Source of the DNA: Neobacillus bataviensis
Lineage (GTDB): Bacteria; Bacillota; Bacilli; Bacillales_B; DSM-18226
NCBI RefSeq assembly: GCF_019969725.1
Contig: NZ_JAHXYW010000007.1
Span: 124,001-188,000 of the forward strand
Direction: 5' to 3'
DNA: 64,000 bases
Below the pieces are notes generated by a model. That model did no database searches, was not told the origin of the DNA, and saw only the letters and a program-made list of their open reading frames with translations. The position numbers and the translations under genes are program-made. Positions 9,739-18,545 of the stretch are shown here, piece by piece (the first letter of the stretch is position 1; each line of letters opens with the position of its first letter).

Positions 9739-11358
9739 TTAATTTTTTGGAAGAATATCTTTTTGGACCTGTTCCCTTAATGCCATTTTCAGGAATTTAC
9801 CAACTGAAGTTTTTGGAATTTCCGAAACAAATAGGATATCATCTGGAATCCACCATTTAGCAAACTGTGGTTTTAAAAACTCAAATAGCTCATCAGACGT
9901 TGTTTTTCCTTTAAAGGCATCTTTTAAAACAACACAGGCAACCGGACGCTCTTGCCACCTTTCATGAGGAACGGCGACAACGGCTGCTTCAAACACAGCA
10001 TCATGTGCCATCAAGGCATTTTCTAAGTCAACTGAGGAAATCCATTCGCCGCCGCTCTTGATCAGATCCTTTGTTCGGTCTACGATTTTCACAAAGCCTT
10101 CCTCATCAATTGTCACCACATCTCCTGTATGGAGCCAGCCATCCCTGAATGCATCCAAAGTCCGTTCATCACGATAATATTCGGATGCAATCCATGGTCC
10201 TCTAATACATAGTTCTCCCATTTCATTTCCATCCCAGGCTACTTCGCCATCCTTGCCGACAATTTTCATTTCTAAACCTGGAACAAGGGTCCCTTGTTTC
10301 GCTCTAATATTTAGTTTCTCCTCAGGATCTAACTCCTTTTGGTAGCTTTTTAAAGTAGAAATAACGGCTAGCGGGCTTGTTTCTGTCATCCCATAGGCAT
10401 GCATGAAAGGAATTTTATGGCGCTGCTCATATGCCTTTATCATGCCTTTTGGTGCGGCAGATCCTCCACATAAAACCCCTCTTAAACTGCTCAAATCATA
10501 AGAGCCTTCATCCAGTTCCTTTAATAGTCCCAGCCAGATTGTAGGGACCCCTGCTGTAATCGTTACCCTTTCTTGTTCGATAAGCTCAGCCAGCAATTTT
10601 GGTGTAAAATTTGGCCCTGGTAAAACTAGAGAAGTACCAAACCAAACGGCGGCAAATGGCATTCCCCAAGCGTTGGCATGGAACATTGGTACCACAGGAA
10701 GGGCGATGTCCTTTTCGCTTATGGCCGCGGTATCCGCAAGACCTAGAGCCATGCTGTGCAGATAGATGCCGCGATGCGAATAAATCACACCTTTTGGATT
10801 TCCAGTGGTTGCGGATGTATAGCACATGCCTGCTGGATCATTCTCATCGATATCATTTGGGTATTGGTAGGCAGGATTTGCTTCAGCTAATAGGTCCTCA
10901 TAGTGATAGACGGGAGAGAGCTTTGTTTCCGGAAGGTCCTTTTCATCGGTCATGACGATATAAGCTTTAACGTTTGGTAATTCATGCGCACATTTTTCGA
11001 TTAATGGCAGGATGTCTGCGTCAACTAGCAGGACCTTGTCCTCTGCATGATTAATGATGTAGGAAATATGCTGCTGGGCAAGACGAATATTGATAGTATG
11101 AAGTACCGCTCCCATACATGGTATGGCAAAATAGGCTTCCAAATGGCGGTGATGGTTCCAGGCTAAAGTTCCTACTCTATCACCTTTAGTAACGCCTAAC
11201 GTAATTAGGGCGTCGGCGAGCCTTCTAGTTCTTTCTGCAATTTGTTTATAGGTAAATCTATTGATGCCGCTTGCCGTTCTTGAAACCACTTGTTTCTTTG
11301 GAAAATACCTTTCTGCTCTTTCAATCATTTGCGTCATCGTTAAAGGTGTTTGCATCAT
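9739..11358 (-). CDS. Long- or medium-chain fatty acid-CoA ligase (AMP-forming)
   Basis: 539 residues of the ANL superfamily. The AMP/phosphate loop is YTSATTGNPKG near residue 180. HAYGMTETSP lies near residue 335, GWLHTGDVVTID near residue 415, and the C-terminal catalytic lysine segment ends in KTSVGKFLKM. It activates a fatty acid to its acyl-CoA with ATP, feeding beta-oxidation or lipid synthesis. Chain length cannot be read from the sequence. AGGGG lies eight bases before the first of two ATGs. A cre-like site lies 20 bp upstream, so carbon catabolite repression is likely. Confidence 0.9.
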   Translation of the reverse strand: MMQTPLTMTQMIERAERYFPKKQVVSRTASGINRFTYKQIAERTRRLADALITLGVTKGDRVGTLAWNHHRHLEAYFAIPCMGAVLHTINIRLAQQHISYIINHAEDKVLLVDADILPLIEKCAHELPNVKAYIVMTDEKDLPETKLSPVYHYEDLLAEANPAYQYPNDIDENDPAGMCYTSATTGNPKGVIYSHRGIYLHSMALGLADTAAISEKDIALPVVPMFHANAWGMPFAAVWFGTSLVLPGPNFTPKLLAELIEQERVTITAGVPTIWLGLLKELDEGSYDLSSLRGVLCGGSAAPKGMIKAYEQRHKIPFMHAYGMTETSPLAVISTLKSYQKELDPEEKLNIRAKQGTLVPGLEMKIVGKDGEVAWDGNEMGELCIRGPWIASEYYRDERTLDAFRDGWLHTGDVVTIDEEGFVKIVDRTKDLIKSGGEWISSVDLENALMAHDAVFEAAVVAVPHERWQERPVACVVLKDAFKGKTTSDELFEFLKPQFAKWWIPDDILFVSEIPKTSVGKFLKMALREQVQKDILPKN

Positions 11359-11377
11359 AAATTTATCCCCTCCACTA

Positions 11378-11392
11378 ATGAAAGCGTTTTAA
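11378..11392 (-). promoter_or_regulatory. cre-like site upstream of the acyl-CoA ligase gene
   Basis: ATGAAAGCGTTTTAA matches the catabolite-responsive element consensus WTGNAANCGNWNNCW at all but one fixed position. It lies 20 bp upstream of the start codon, a position where CcpA would repress. Confidence 0.55.
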
Positions 11393-11469
11393 TTTTGTAG
11401 TATTCTATGAAGAATATCCTATAAAATATTCGACATTCTAGTTAAATAAACCTTTATTAAGAACAAAGC

Positions 11470-11502
11470 CAAAAAAAATTCTCCCGCTTCATTAAGCAGG
11501 AG
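11470..11502 (-). terminator. Terminator of hemZ
   Basis: The stem CTCCTGCTT/GAAGCGGGAG overlaps the hemZ stop codon and is followed on the minus strand by AATTTTTTTT. Confidence 0.8.
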
Positions 11503-13003
11503 ACCCTTTTTCCGAGAATAATTCATCTAAAATTTTGATTTTCTCATTTGTATAAGCTTCAAAACCGTCATTGTAGGATTTTGGATCCTTTGGATTGGCA
11601 AAGTGTGTAATTTTTCCTGTCAAAGGATCAACAAATTTACTTGATGCACCACAGCCAAGACCAATTATGGTCTGAACTTCTTCCATAATCATGATATTAT
11701 AAATACTTTCTTGACTTGGCAAAGAGTAACCAACGTTTTCCAGATTGCCTAGGATGTTCTTTTGCCTGTATAAATAATAGGGTACATAGCCATGGCTAGA
11801 TGTCCAGTCCTCAGCGAGCTCCATCATTTTTTCCACTTCGCTGCGGTCTGCGACCTTATATTTCTCTTTATTCTTAGTCATTTCTGAGGCACGCTTAAAC
11901 GACAAGGTATGAACGGTTAAAGATTCAGGCATCAGTTTTTCAGTTTCATTCAAGGAGTGGGTAAATTCAGGAATTCCTTCACCTGGCAGGCCAATAATTA
12001 AGTCCATATTGATATTATTCATACCCATCCGCCGTGCAAGATGATATTTTTCAATAGTTTCTGTTACCGTATGATGTCTGCCGATGGCCTTTAAGGTTTC
12101 TTGTGTATATGACTGAGGATTAATACTGATACGATCAATCTTCCATTTTTTTAATACTTCCAATTTTTCAGGACTGATTGTGTCCGGACGACCTGCTTCA
12201 ACCGTAATTTCGCGAATTTTATCAACTTCCGGGAAAGATGTGTACATTTCTTCATAGAGCATGTCCATCTCTTCAGCGGTAATACTTGTTGGCGTTCCGC
12301 CTCCATAATAGACGGTTGTAATCCTGATTCCTTTTTCCTTTAACCATGCACCGATTTTCTTCATTTCATAATGAAGACCGCCTAAGAAAGAGTCAACGGA
12401 GCCTTGACGTCCGTTTATCGCATAGGCCGGGAAGGTGCAATAAGCACATTTTGTAGGACAGAAAGGGATACCGATATAAATACTCACTTCTTTTTGCAGT
12501 GAATATAGATCCGGAACTACTGTCAATTGACGATCAACGATTTGTTGCATAAGTTCGATTTTTTCATCTGTAATCAAGTAATCTGCCTTTAATTGCTGAT
12601 GTGCAGCTTCTAATGGAATCCCTTCCTGCACTTTTTTGTGAAGCAGTTTTGTCGGTCTGACACCTGTTAAAATTCCCCATTTTTGGGTAATGCCTGTGTA
12701 ATCCTGCAAAACTGTTAAATAAACATGGGAAACAGCATTTTTTATCTGCTTAAAACGTTCTTTTTCTGAATCTGTTATTTTTATCTCTCTTTGATATTCT
12801 GAGGCAAAGACTTTATCGTCTTTACTCTTCAATTCAGCTGAAACCAGTATTTTATCCTGAACCTGCAAGTTAAAATTTATTTGTATATCAGCTTCTTCAC
12901 CGACTAACATGAAAATCTGAGATTCTTCAAAAAACAAATTGGCTATCAGCTGGAGCGGCCGATTGAATCTTTCATCCTCTAACCCTATTATTGAAATCCG
13001 CAA
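11492..13003 (-). CDS. hemZ: Oxygen-independent coproporphyrinogen III oxidase-like HemZ (radical SAM)
   Basis: 503 residues. An N-terminal region of about 150 residues specific to HemZ precedes the radical SAM core. The [4Fe-4S] cluster motif is CPTKCAYC near residue 180, followed by VYYGGGTPTS, which binds S-adenosylmethionine. It catalyses or assists oxidative decarboxylation of coproporphyrinogen III in haem synthesis without oxygen. I chose the TTG at 13003, because AAAGGTG overlaps the GTG at 13012 and is well placed for the TTG; the product then starts with the RISIIG strand expected of the family. It sits beside yhaX, as in B. subtilis. Confidence 0.9.
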   Translation of the reverse strand: MRISIIGLEDERFNRPLQLIANLFFEESQIFMLVGEEADIQINFNLQVQDKILVSAELKSKDDKVFASEYQREIKITDSEKERFKQIKNAVSHVYLTVLQDYTGITQKWGILTGVRPTKLLHKKVQEGIPLEAAHQQLKADYLITDEKIELMQQIVDRQLTVVPDLYSLQKEVSIYIGIPFCPTKCAYCTFPAYAINGRQGSVDSFLGGLHYEMKKIGAWLKEKGIRITTVYYGGGTPTSITAEEMDMLYEEMYTSFPEVDKIREITVEAGRPDTISPEKLEVLKKWKIDRISINPQSYTQETLKAIGRHHTVTETIEKYHLARRMGMNNINMDLIIGLPGEGIPEFTHSLNETEKLMPESLTVHTLSFKRASEMTKNKEKYKVADRSEVEKMMELAEDWTSSHGYVPYYLYRQKNILGNLENVGYSLPSQESIYNIMIMEEVQTIIGLGCGASSKFVDPLTGKITHFANPKDPKSYNDGFEAYTNEKIKILDELFSEKGSPA

Positions 13004-13087
13004 GTATATCACCTTTCAAATTAAACTTCCTTAAGTGTACAAAATCAGTAATCTAAGGTCAATATAGTGGAAATTATTCCATAAAAG

Positions 13088-13129
13088 CAAAAAAGATATC
13101 AATGGCTTCCGCCGATGATATCTTTTTAT
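13088..13129 (-). terminator. Terminator of yhaX
   Basis: The stem AAAAGATATCA/TGATATCTTTT is followed on the minus strand by a T-run, just after the yhaX stop. Confidence 0.7.
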
Positions 13130-13131
13130 GT

Positions 13132-14001
13132 TCAATTTTTTATTATTTTCATCTTCCGTAAAAACTCAATCGGCTGTTGTTTTCTAAAGTGTTCTTTTAC
13201 CATATAGGCTACACCCTGTTCATTTTGCGACCTCGTGACCCAATCTGAGGCTTTTTTTACAGCAAAATCAGCATTCCACATCGCGACCCCTAAGCCGGCT
13301 GCTTCAATTAATGGTATATCGTCTAGTCCGTCACCTATATAAACCACTTCTCTCGCTTTAAGCCCAAGCTGATTAGCAAGGCTGGTTAATCCGGCAAGTT
13401 TGGAAACACCAGAAGGGACAATATCTACTCTTAATGAATCCAGTTCAATAATTTCAATCTCAGTAAACATTTTACTAAGCGCTTTTTTGGCATCAATTAA
13501 ATCGCTTTTTTCTTCAAAATATACCTCAATCTTTGGCGGTGTTACAGGCTGATCATGTAAATGTTCACTTAAGGAAGAAACAAACTGCTGTGAATAAAAG
13601 ATAGGGTCCCCTGAGGTAAAAACCGTTTTCGCTAATAAATTATTTTGGAGCTTGAATTTATTTGCCAGCGAATATTGTTCATGTACCAGCCTGATTTGGC
13701 ACGGGATGCCCTCTAGGAATCGTACTGTATCGTAGGTAATATCCTCATTAATCCGTTTAACATAAATCGGTTTTTCTACTTCGCTTGCAATTAAAGCACC
13801 CTGATGTGTAATGAGCGGTAATTTTATCTTTAATGCCTTAGCCACCTTTTTCGCAGATGGAAAACTTCTTGAAGTAACGAGTGTAACATAAATCCCTTTT
13901 TGCTGTACATATTCTATGGCATCCTTCGTTGACTTATGAATTTTTCCATTCGTTTGTAATAGTGTTCCATCAATATTTAAAGCAAGCAAACGATAAATCA
14001 T
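13132..14001 (-). CDS. yhaX: HAD-family (Cof-type) protein YhaX with an altered nucleophile
   Basis: 289 residues of the HAD IIB type. Motif II is VTSRSF near residue 42, motif III the Lys in SKLAGL near residue 210 and motif IV GDGLDDIPLIEAAG near residue 230. Motif I reads LNIDGTLL, so the first Asp (the phosphorylated nucleophile of HAD phosphatases) is Asn; only the second Asp remains. Classical phosphatase activity is therefore doubtful. YhaX is known in B. subtilis as a sporulation-associated protein. AGGAGG lies just before the ATG. Confidence 0.82.
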   Translation of the reverse strand: MIYRLLALNIDGTLLQTNGKIHKSTKDAIEYVQQKGIYVTLVTSRSFPSAKKVAKALKIKLPLITHQGALIASEVEKPIYVKRINEDITYDTVRFLEGIPCQIRLVHEQYSLANKFKLQNNLLAKTVFTSGDPIFYSQQFVSSLSEHLHDQPVTPPKIEVYFEEKSDLIDAKKALSKMFTEIEIIELDSLRVDIVPSGVSKLAGLTSLANQLGLKAREVVYIGDGLDDIPLIEAAGLGVAMWNADFAVKKASDWVTRSQNEQGVAYMVKEHFRKQQPIEFLRKMKIIKN

Positions 14002-14082
14002 TTTGTTGCCTCCTGTTCTTGGTGAAATTACCCTTATATCACTTTTATGACTGTTTATCCATTTATATGACTAACCCAAGAA

Positions 14083-14118
14083 CAAGAAAAAAGCCTTCGG
14101 TTTCGGCACCGAAGGCTT
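14083..14118 (-). terminator. Terminator of yheA
   Basis: The perfect stem AAGCCTTCGG/CCGAAGGCTT is followed on the minus strand by TTTTTTCTTG, just after the yheA stop. Confidence 0.85.
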
Positions 14119-14128
14119 GAAAGTATTG

Positions 14129-14479
14129 TTATTGCATTTTCCCGTAAAGCTCTTCTAATGGTTTCATAATAATTTGGTTAAGTTCCCCAATAATCATGCT
14201 CATCCGTTGTTCAGCTTGCATAAGATTGGCAATCTTTGGATTCTGTTGAACTTGGGCAACCGTTGCCTGAGCTTGTTGCACTTCTTGATCAGAAATATTC
14301 TGTCCCATCATTTGTTTTTGCTGCAAGTTCATTTGCATTTGCCGGAACTGGTCAAACATCTTTTTAGCTGCCGGATCTGCATTTACTTCATTGTAGGCAT
14401 TTTTTAATGCTGTATATTCATCGCTTTGACGAATAGCCGTTTCAAGTGCATAGGCGGAATCAAATAAATTAACTGCCAT
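14129..14479 (-). CDS. yheA: YlbF/YmcA-family protein YheA (UPF0342)
   Basis: 116 residues, almost entirely helical and rich in Gln and Met (MQMNLQQKQMMGQ in the middle). It starts MAVNLFDSAYALETAIRQSDEY, as YheA of B. subtilis does. Its relatives YlbF and YmcA act with YaaT in a regulatory complex affecting RNase Y, competence and biofilm formation. Whether YheA works in such a complex is unknown. AGGGAG precedes the ATG. It is monocistronic, with a terminator, and divergent from the YheC/YheD block. Confidence 0.85.
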   Translation of the reverse strand: MAVNLFDSAYALETAIRQSDEYTALKNAYNEVNADPAAKKMFDQFRQMQMNLQQKQMMGQNISDQEVQQAQATVAQVQQNPKIANLMQAEQRMSMIIGELNQIIMKPLEELYGKMQ

Positions 14480-14503
14480 TATAAAACACTCCCTTTATTT
14501 ATT

Positions 14504-14579
14504 GGCTGTGTTAAACTTGCCTATTGATTTCCGCTCCAATCAACAGGGTTAAAAATCAACAGTAACCTTTAACACAGCC
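14504..14579. repeat. Short MITE-like repeat with 12-bp perfect terminal inverted repeats
   Basis: GGCTGTGTTAAA (14504-14515) is inverted as TTTAACACAGCC (14568-14579), flanked on both sides by TATT, a possible target duplication. The interior contains TTCCGCTCCAATCAACAG. It aligns end to end with the larger element at 36405-36582, but lacks that element's GC-rich centre. Confidence 0.7.
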
Positions 14580-14642
14580 TATTGATAAACAATTCCAATC
14601 AACTATAACAAACTATTCAAATAAATGCGAGAATGTTCAATT

Positions 14643-14671
14643 CACCATCCATAACGTTACAACATACGATA
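14643..14671 (+). promoter_or_regulatory. Probable sigma-K-type promoter of the YheD/YheC block
   Basis: A CACC box, a 16-bp spacer and CATACGATA match the sigma-K consensus (mACm, 16 bp, CATAnnnTA). It lies 47 bp upstream of the first ATG. Mother-cell expression late in sporulation fits the coat-associated family. Confidence 0.55.
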
Positions 14672-14718
14672 CCTATATCAACTAATGCCCATTTTTGAAA
14701 AATAAATGAGGGGTGATT

Positions 14719-16098
14719 ATGTCTTTTTCATTTTCAACCATTTCAATTATTCCAATAGTGTCTTCAAAACAACATGACCACTTCATACAAATATCCCGCC
14801 AACTGTTTCAACATTTTCAAATTAATAACAATCAGGAAATAAAAATCACTATTGGCAGGTCATCTAAAAAGGTAAACATACAAATTATAGAAATGGATAC
14901 CAACATAGTGCAAATACCCGATTCTATCATGACGGCATTAGATTTACCTTCCATAAAAATAAAGTTACAGGCCTTTTACCGTCGTGACATGCAAACACTT
15001 CATCTTGGTCCAGTCGTAGGACTGCTAACCGATTTCGCGACTGATGAAATAAACCAACCGCATTTTCGTTCTATCCATGGTTTTTGTGAAGAACTTCATC
15101 AAGGAATTTCTGAAAATGGTGGTTTATTCTATGTGTTTTCATTAGAGCAATTTTCATCACAAGGATATTACTTTAACGCAGGAAAATGGAGTCCTGCGAA
15201 GCTTCCTTTACCTGATGTAATCTATAATCGCATTCATTCCCGACTTCTCGAACAAAAAAATCAATTTCAGGATTTCCGTAACAGAATTGAAAAGCTGAAC
15301 ATCCCATTGTTTAATGACCGTTTTCTCTCTAAATGGGAAGTGTATAAACATATTAGAGAGGAGAACCACTTAATCCCCTATACACCGGAGACTAAAATTT
15401 ATTCAAAAGAAAGCCTTTTTGAATTTGTTCAAAAATATCAAACAGTTTATATAAAACCTATTCATGGAAGTCAGGGAAAAAACATTATAAAAATAGTAAG
15501 GGAAAAGGAAAACCTATATCGTTTTCAAACATCGTTTACCACACATACCGCCAAAATTGAAAGTATTTATTCTCTAGAGGAAATCTATCAACGAATTAAG
15601 CCTCTGCTCACCAATCGAATCTTTCTTATTCAACAAGGAATTTGCTTAATTACCCAAGACTCCCGTTCTATAGATTTTCGGGTGTTATGCCATAGAAATG
15701 AAAATGACGTTTGGGGTGTGACATCTATGGTAGCAAGAGTCGCAAATGAACAAGAATTCGTTTCCAATTTAGCTAGAGGCGGAACATTACTACGGCCGCT
15801 CCAGGCCTTATTAACATGGATGGATCGAAGGAATGCACTTCAAACTATCTCCCTTATGAAAGAATTATCAATTGAAATTGCGGAAAACATAGGCCGACGC
15901 TCAACGGGTATAACCGGAGAGCTTGGAATTGACATTGGGGTTGACGAAGGAGGAAAACCTTGGCTAATTGAAGTAAACTCAAAACCTTCCAAACTATTTG
16001 AAGACAATCCCGGAAAAATAAGACCGTCAGCAAAAGCAATTATCCAATTTTGTACAAAGCTGGCCAAAGACGTTATTTCTGAAAAGGAGGTTGAATAA
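14719..16098 (+). CDS. YheD-like spore-coat-associated ATP-grasp protein, first copy
   Basis: 459 residues. An N-terminal region of about 100 residues resembles YheD of B. subtilis, which is about the same length. It is followed by a YheC/YheD-type ATP-grasp domain. The glycine-rich loop is VYIKPIHGSQGKN near residue 250. DFRVLCHR lies near residue 325, and the metal-binding end motif GELGIDIGVDEGGKPWLIEVNSKP near residue 400. ATP-grasp enzymes join an acid to an amine or thiol using ATP, but the substrate here is unknown. The ATG at 14719 is five bases from GAGGGG; a GTG two codons upstream overlaps that site. First gene of a four-gene block. Confidence 0.85.
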   Translation: MSFSFSTISIIPIVSSKQHDHFIQISRQLFQHFQINNNQEIKITIGRSSKKVNIQIIEMDTNIVQIPDSIMTALDLPSIKIKLQAFYRRDMQTLHLGPVVGLLTDFATDEINQPHFRSIHGFCEELHQGISENGGLFYVFSLEQFSSQGYYFNAGKWSPAKLPLPDVIYNRIHSRLLEQKNQFQDFRNRIEKLNIPLFNDRFLSKWEVYKHIREENHLIPYTPETKIYSKESLFEFVQKYQTVYIKPIHGSQGKNIIKIVREKENLYRFQTSFTTHTAKIESIYSLEEIYQRIKPLLTNRIFLIQQGICLITQDSRSIDFRVLCHRNENDVWGVTSMVARVANEQEFVSNLARGGTLLRPLQALLTWMDRRNALQTISLMKELSIEIAENIGRRSTGITGELGIDIGVDEGGKPWLIEVNSKPSKLFEDNPGKIRPSAKAIIQFCTKLAKDVISEKEVE

Positions 16099-16099
16099 A

Positions 16100-17203
16100 T
16101 TGATTTCATTTGGAATTATGTCCCTAAAGCTGGATAGTGAAGATTCTTATATTAACGATATCGCTAAACATGCGGAATCGTGCGAAATGGAGTGTTACCG
16201 TTTTATCCCTACTGAAATTAACCCCCATTCACTTCAGGTACGAGGTAAAAAATTTGATGCAAAAACTACTCAGTGGATAGAATTAGAGTTTCCAATTCCA
16301 CCCATTATATATGATCGTTGTTTTTATGGTGATGATGAACATTCCAAGCTTTGCCTGCCAATTGTTTCCTGGCTTAAAAGCAGAAACGATATTACTTTTT
16401 TAGGCTATGGATTACCAAACAAGCTCGAACTTTACCATTCACTTAAAAACACAGCATTATCTGCCTATTTACCACCGACAAAATTTGCAGATGATTCAAG
16501 GATCATCTTAAAAGAACTGAATAAGTTAAAGAAAATTATAATAAAGCCAATTAATGGGTCTCAAGGATTTGGCATTTATTCATTGAAGAAAAATGACAAG
16601 ACCTTTCATGTCAAAACAGAGAAACAAAAAAAGATTATTTCGCGGATTTTTCCAAATGAGTCCAAGCTTATCAAGTGGCTGGATCCATTGATATCTAACC
16701 GCCAATACCTGATCCAGCCGTTTCTGGAATTATCCAATGATGAACTTCAGCCCTTTGATATTCGCGTTCTCCTGCAAAAGAATATTCAGGGAGCCTGGGG
16801 TGAACTTGGCAGAGGTATTCGATTAGGTAGTTCTGGAGGTATCTTATCAAATTTAAGTGCCGGAGGTTCCGTTATTACCTTCTCGGATTGGACATCATCA
16901 TTGCAGCCGGCAAAAGGAAAGTATATCCGAGAGGAGTTAGAATATATCCTTTCCCAGCTCCCCCTTCTGCTTGAAAAAGAATTTTTGCCATTATTTGAGC
17001 TTGGTGTTGATATAGGAATCGCTAAAAACGGATCAATTTGGATTCTAGACATTAATTCCAAGCCAGGGAGAAAGGTTATTTTAGAAACCCAGCCAACTTT
17101 AAAAGAAACGCTTTACTTAACTCCTCTTCTTTATGGAAAACATTTATTTCAGACCGGTCAATCAGAAAGGAAGAGCTTTCATGAGAAAACGTTATCTCAT
17201 TGA
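16100..17203 (+). CDS. YheC-like ATP-grasp protein, first copy
   Basis: 367 residues, the size of B. subtilis YheC, without the extra N-terminal domain of its neighbours. The ATP-grasp motifs are IIIKPINGSQGFGIYSL near residue 155, FDIRVLLQK near residue 220 and FELGVDIGIAKNGSIWILDINSKPG near residue 305. The usual Glu of the metal-binding motif is Asp here (LDINSKP, against IEVNSKP in copy one). The TTG at 16100 is nine bases after AAAGGAGG and one base past the upstream stop, so the genes are tightly coupled. Its reading frame overlaps the next gene by 23 bases. Confidence 0.83.
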   Translation: MISFGIMSLKLDSEDSYINDIAKHAESCEMECYRFIPTEINPHSLQVRGKKFDAKTTQWIELEFPIPPIIYDRCFYGDDEHSKLCLPIVSWLKSRNDITFLGYGLPNKLELYHSLKNTALSAYLPPTKFADDSRIILKELNKLKKIIIKPINGSQGFGIYSLKKNDKTFHVKTEKQKKIISRIFPNESKLIKWLDPLISNRQYLIQPFLELSNDELQPFDIRVLLQKNIQGAWGELGRGIRLGSSGGILSNLSAGGSVITFSDWTSSLQPAKGKYIREELEYILSQLPLLLEKEFLPLFELGVDIGIAKNGSIWILDINSKPGRKVILETQPTLKETLYLTPLLYGKHLFQTGQSERKSFHEKTLSH

Positions 17204-18545
17204 AATTGCCCCAAATAGTCAATTAATCGTTTTTTGTCCGCCTTCACTTATTAAAGAAAAAACTATAAAAAGAATTGCCTTCGGGTCAAAATCGATGGAA
17301 GTTGATTTCCGCCCCCATCCAGACAAAAATGACCGAATTGTGATTAGTAAAGTAATTCAAAAGGCTATACATTTCCCGTCCTTTAGTATTCCGCTCCATA
17401 TTTTTTTAGAAAATGAAATACTTTATATTGGACCGCTCGTTGGAATCTTCACTGCTGGATTTACACAAATTCCGGAACAGCCCATTGGAGAAAGAACGTT
17501 ATTCTTTTCGAAACTTTTATCAGTAAATAAAGAGGTTGGGGCAATTGCCTATCTTTTTGGAGAGCAGCATATTGATTGGGAACGTGGTATAATTGAGGGG
17601 GTCTTTTATTATGATTCCTCTTGGCATCATTTCGAAGTGCCCTTTCCAAATGTTATTTACGACCGTCTGCCAAATCGCAGAAGTGAAGGAAATCCAAAAT
17701 TAATCAAAGTGAAGAACAGATTACAAAAAGACTGCCTTATTCCCTGGTACAATCCTGGCTTCTTTAATAAGCTGGATATATACGAGAGACTGCAGCAGGA
17801 TGGTTCAGTCGAAGCCTATCTGCCTGAAACCCATCCGTTTACCTCTTTTTCCTTAGTTGAAAGGATGCTTTCAAATTATGGTCATGTGTATATTAAACCT
17901 AAAAACGGAAGCCTTGGATTAGGTGTACACCAAATTATCTATGATAAGTCTACATCTGAATATTTTTGCCGGTACCAAGACAACGAAGGCATTAACCGCT
18001 TACGCAAATTTTCAAGCTTAGAAAGATTGTTTCAATCCGTTTTTGGTAATCAGTCACTTGAAAAAATGCTGGTACAACAAGGCATTCACTTACAAAGGCA
18101 TGACAGTCGGTCCATTGATTTTCGCGTTCATACGAATAAGGACGATTCAGGAATTTGGCATGTAACCGCCATTGCAGCCAAAATTGCTGGTGCAGGCAGT
18201 GTAACAACACACACTAGAAGCGGTGGAGCGATAAAAACGATAGAAGAGATTTTTCCGAAGGATGAATGCGAGTTATTTACTAAAAAATTATCGAATGCTG
18301 CCCTCTTATTAAGCAAGGCTATTGATAAAAATATATCGGGGATTATTGGCGAGATTGGTTTTGATTTAGGTATCGACCGAAACGGTGATGTATGGCTCTT
18401 CGAAGCGAATTCTAAGCCAGGAAGATCCATCTTCAGTCATCCAGAACTAAAACCATTTGATTTATTAACTCGAAGATTATCTCTAGCCTTTGCTGTATTC
18501 CTGACAGAACAATCCCTATTCCACCCAGAGGAACTTTTCAAATGA
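17181..18545 (+). CDS. YheD-like spore-coat-associated ATP-grasp protein, second copy
   Basis: 454 residues, matching YheD in length. The N-terminal domain is followed by an ATP-grasp domain with VYIKPKNGSLGLGVHQI near residue 240, DFRVHTNKDD near residue 315 and GEIGFDLGIDRNGDVWLFEANSKPGR near residue 395. The ATG at 17181 has AAAGGAAGAG just upstream and lies inside the end of the preceding gene. It is clearly homologous to the first copy but well diverged, so the duplication is not recent. The substrate is unknown. Confidence 0.84.
   Translation: MRKRYLIEIAPNSQLIVFCPPSLIKEKTIKRIAFGSKSMEVDFRPHPDKNDRIVISKVIQKAIHFPSFSIPLHIFLENEILYIGPLVGIFTAGFTQIPEQPIGERTLFFSKLLSVNKEVGAIAYLFGEQHIDWERGIIEGVFYYDSSWHHFEVPFPNVIYDRLPNRRSEGNPKLIKVKNRLQKDCLIPWYNPGFFNKLDIYERLQQDGSVEAYLPETHPFTSFSLVERMLSNYGHVYIKPKNGSLGLGVHQIIYDKSTSEYFCRYQDNEGINRLRKFSSLERLFQSVFGNQSLEKMLVQQGIHLQRHDSRSIDFRVHTNKDDSGIWHVTAIAAKIAGAGSVTTHTRSGGAIKTIEEIFPKDECELFTKKLSNAALLLSKAIDKNISGIIGEIGFDLGIDRNGDVWLFEANSKPGRSIFSHPELKPFDLLTRRLSLAFAVFLTEQSLFHPEELFK

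Noticed and set aside
10586..10955. Overlapping reading frames on both strands inside the acyl-CoA ligase gene
   Set aside because: They are shadows of the conserved ligase frame, without ribosome binding sites or family resemblance.
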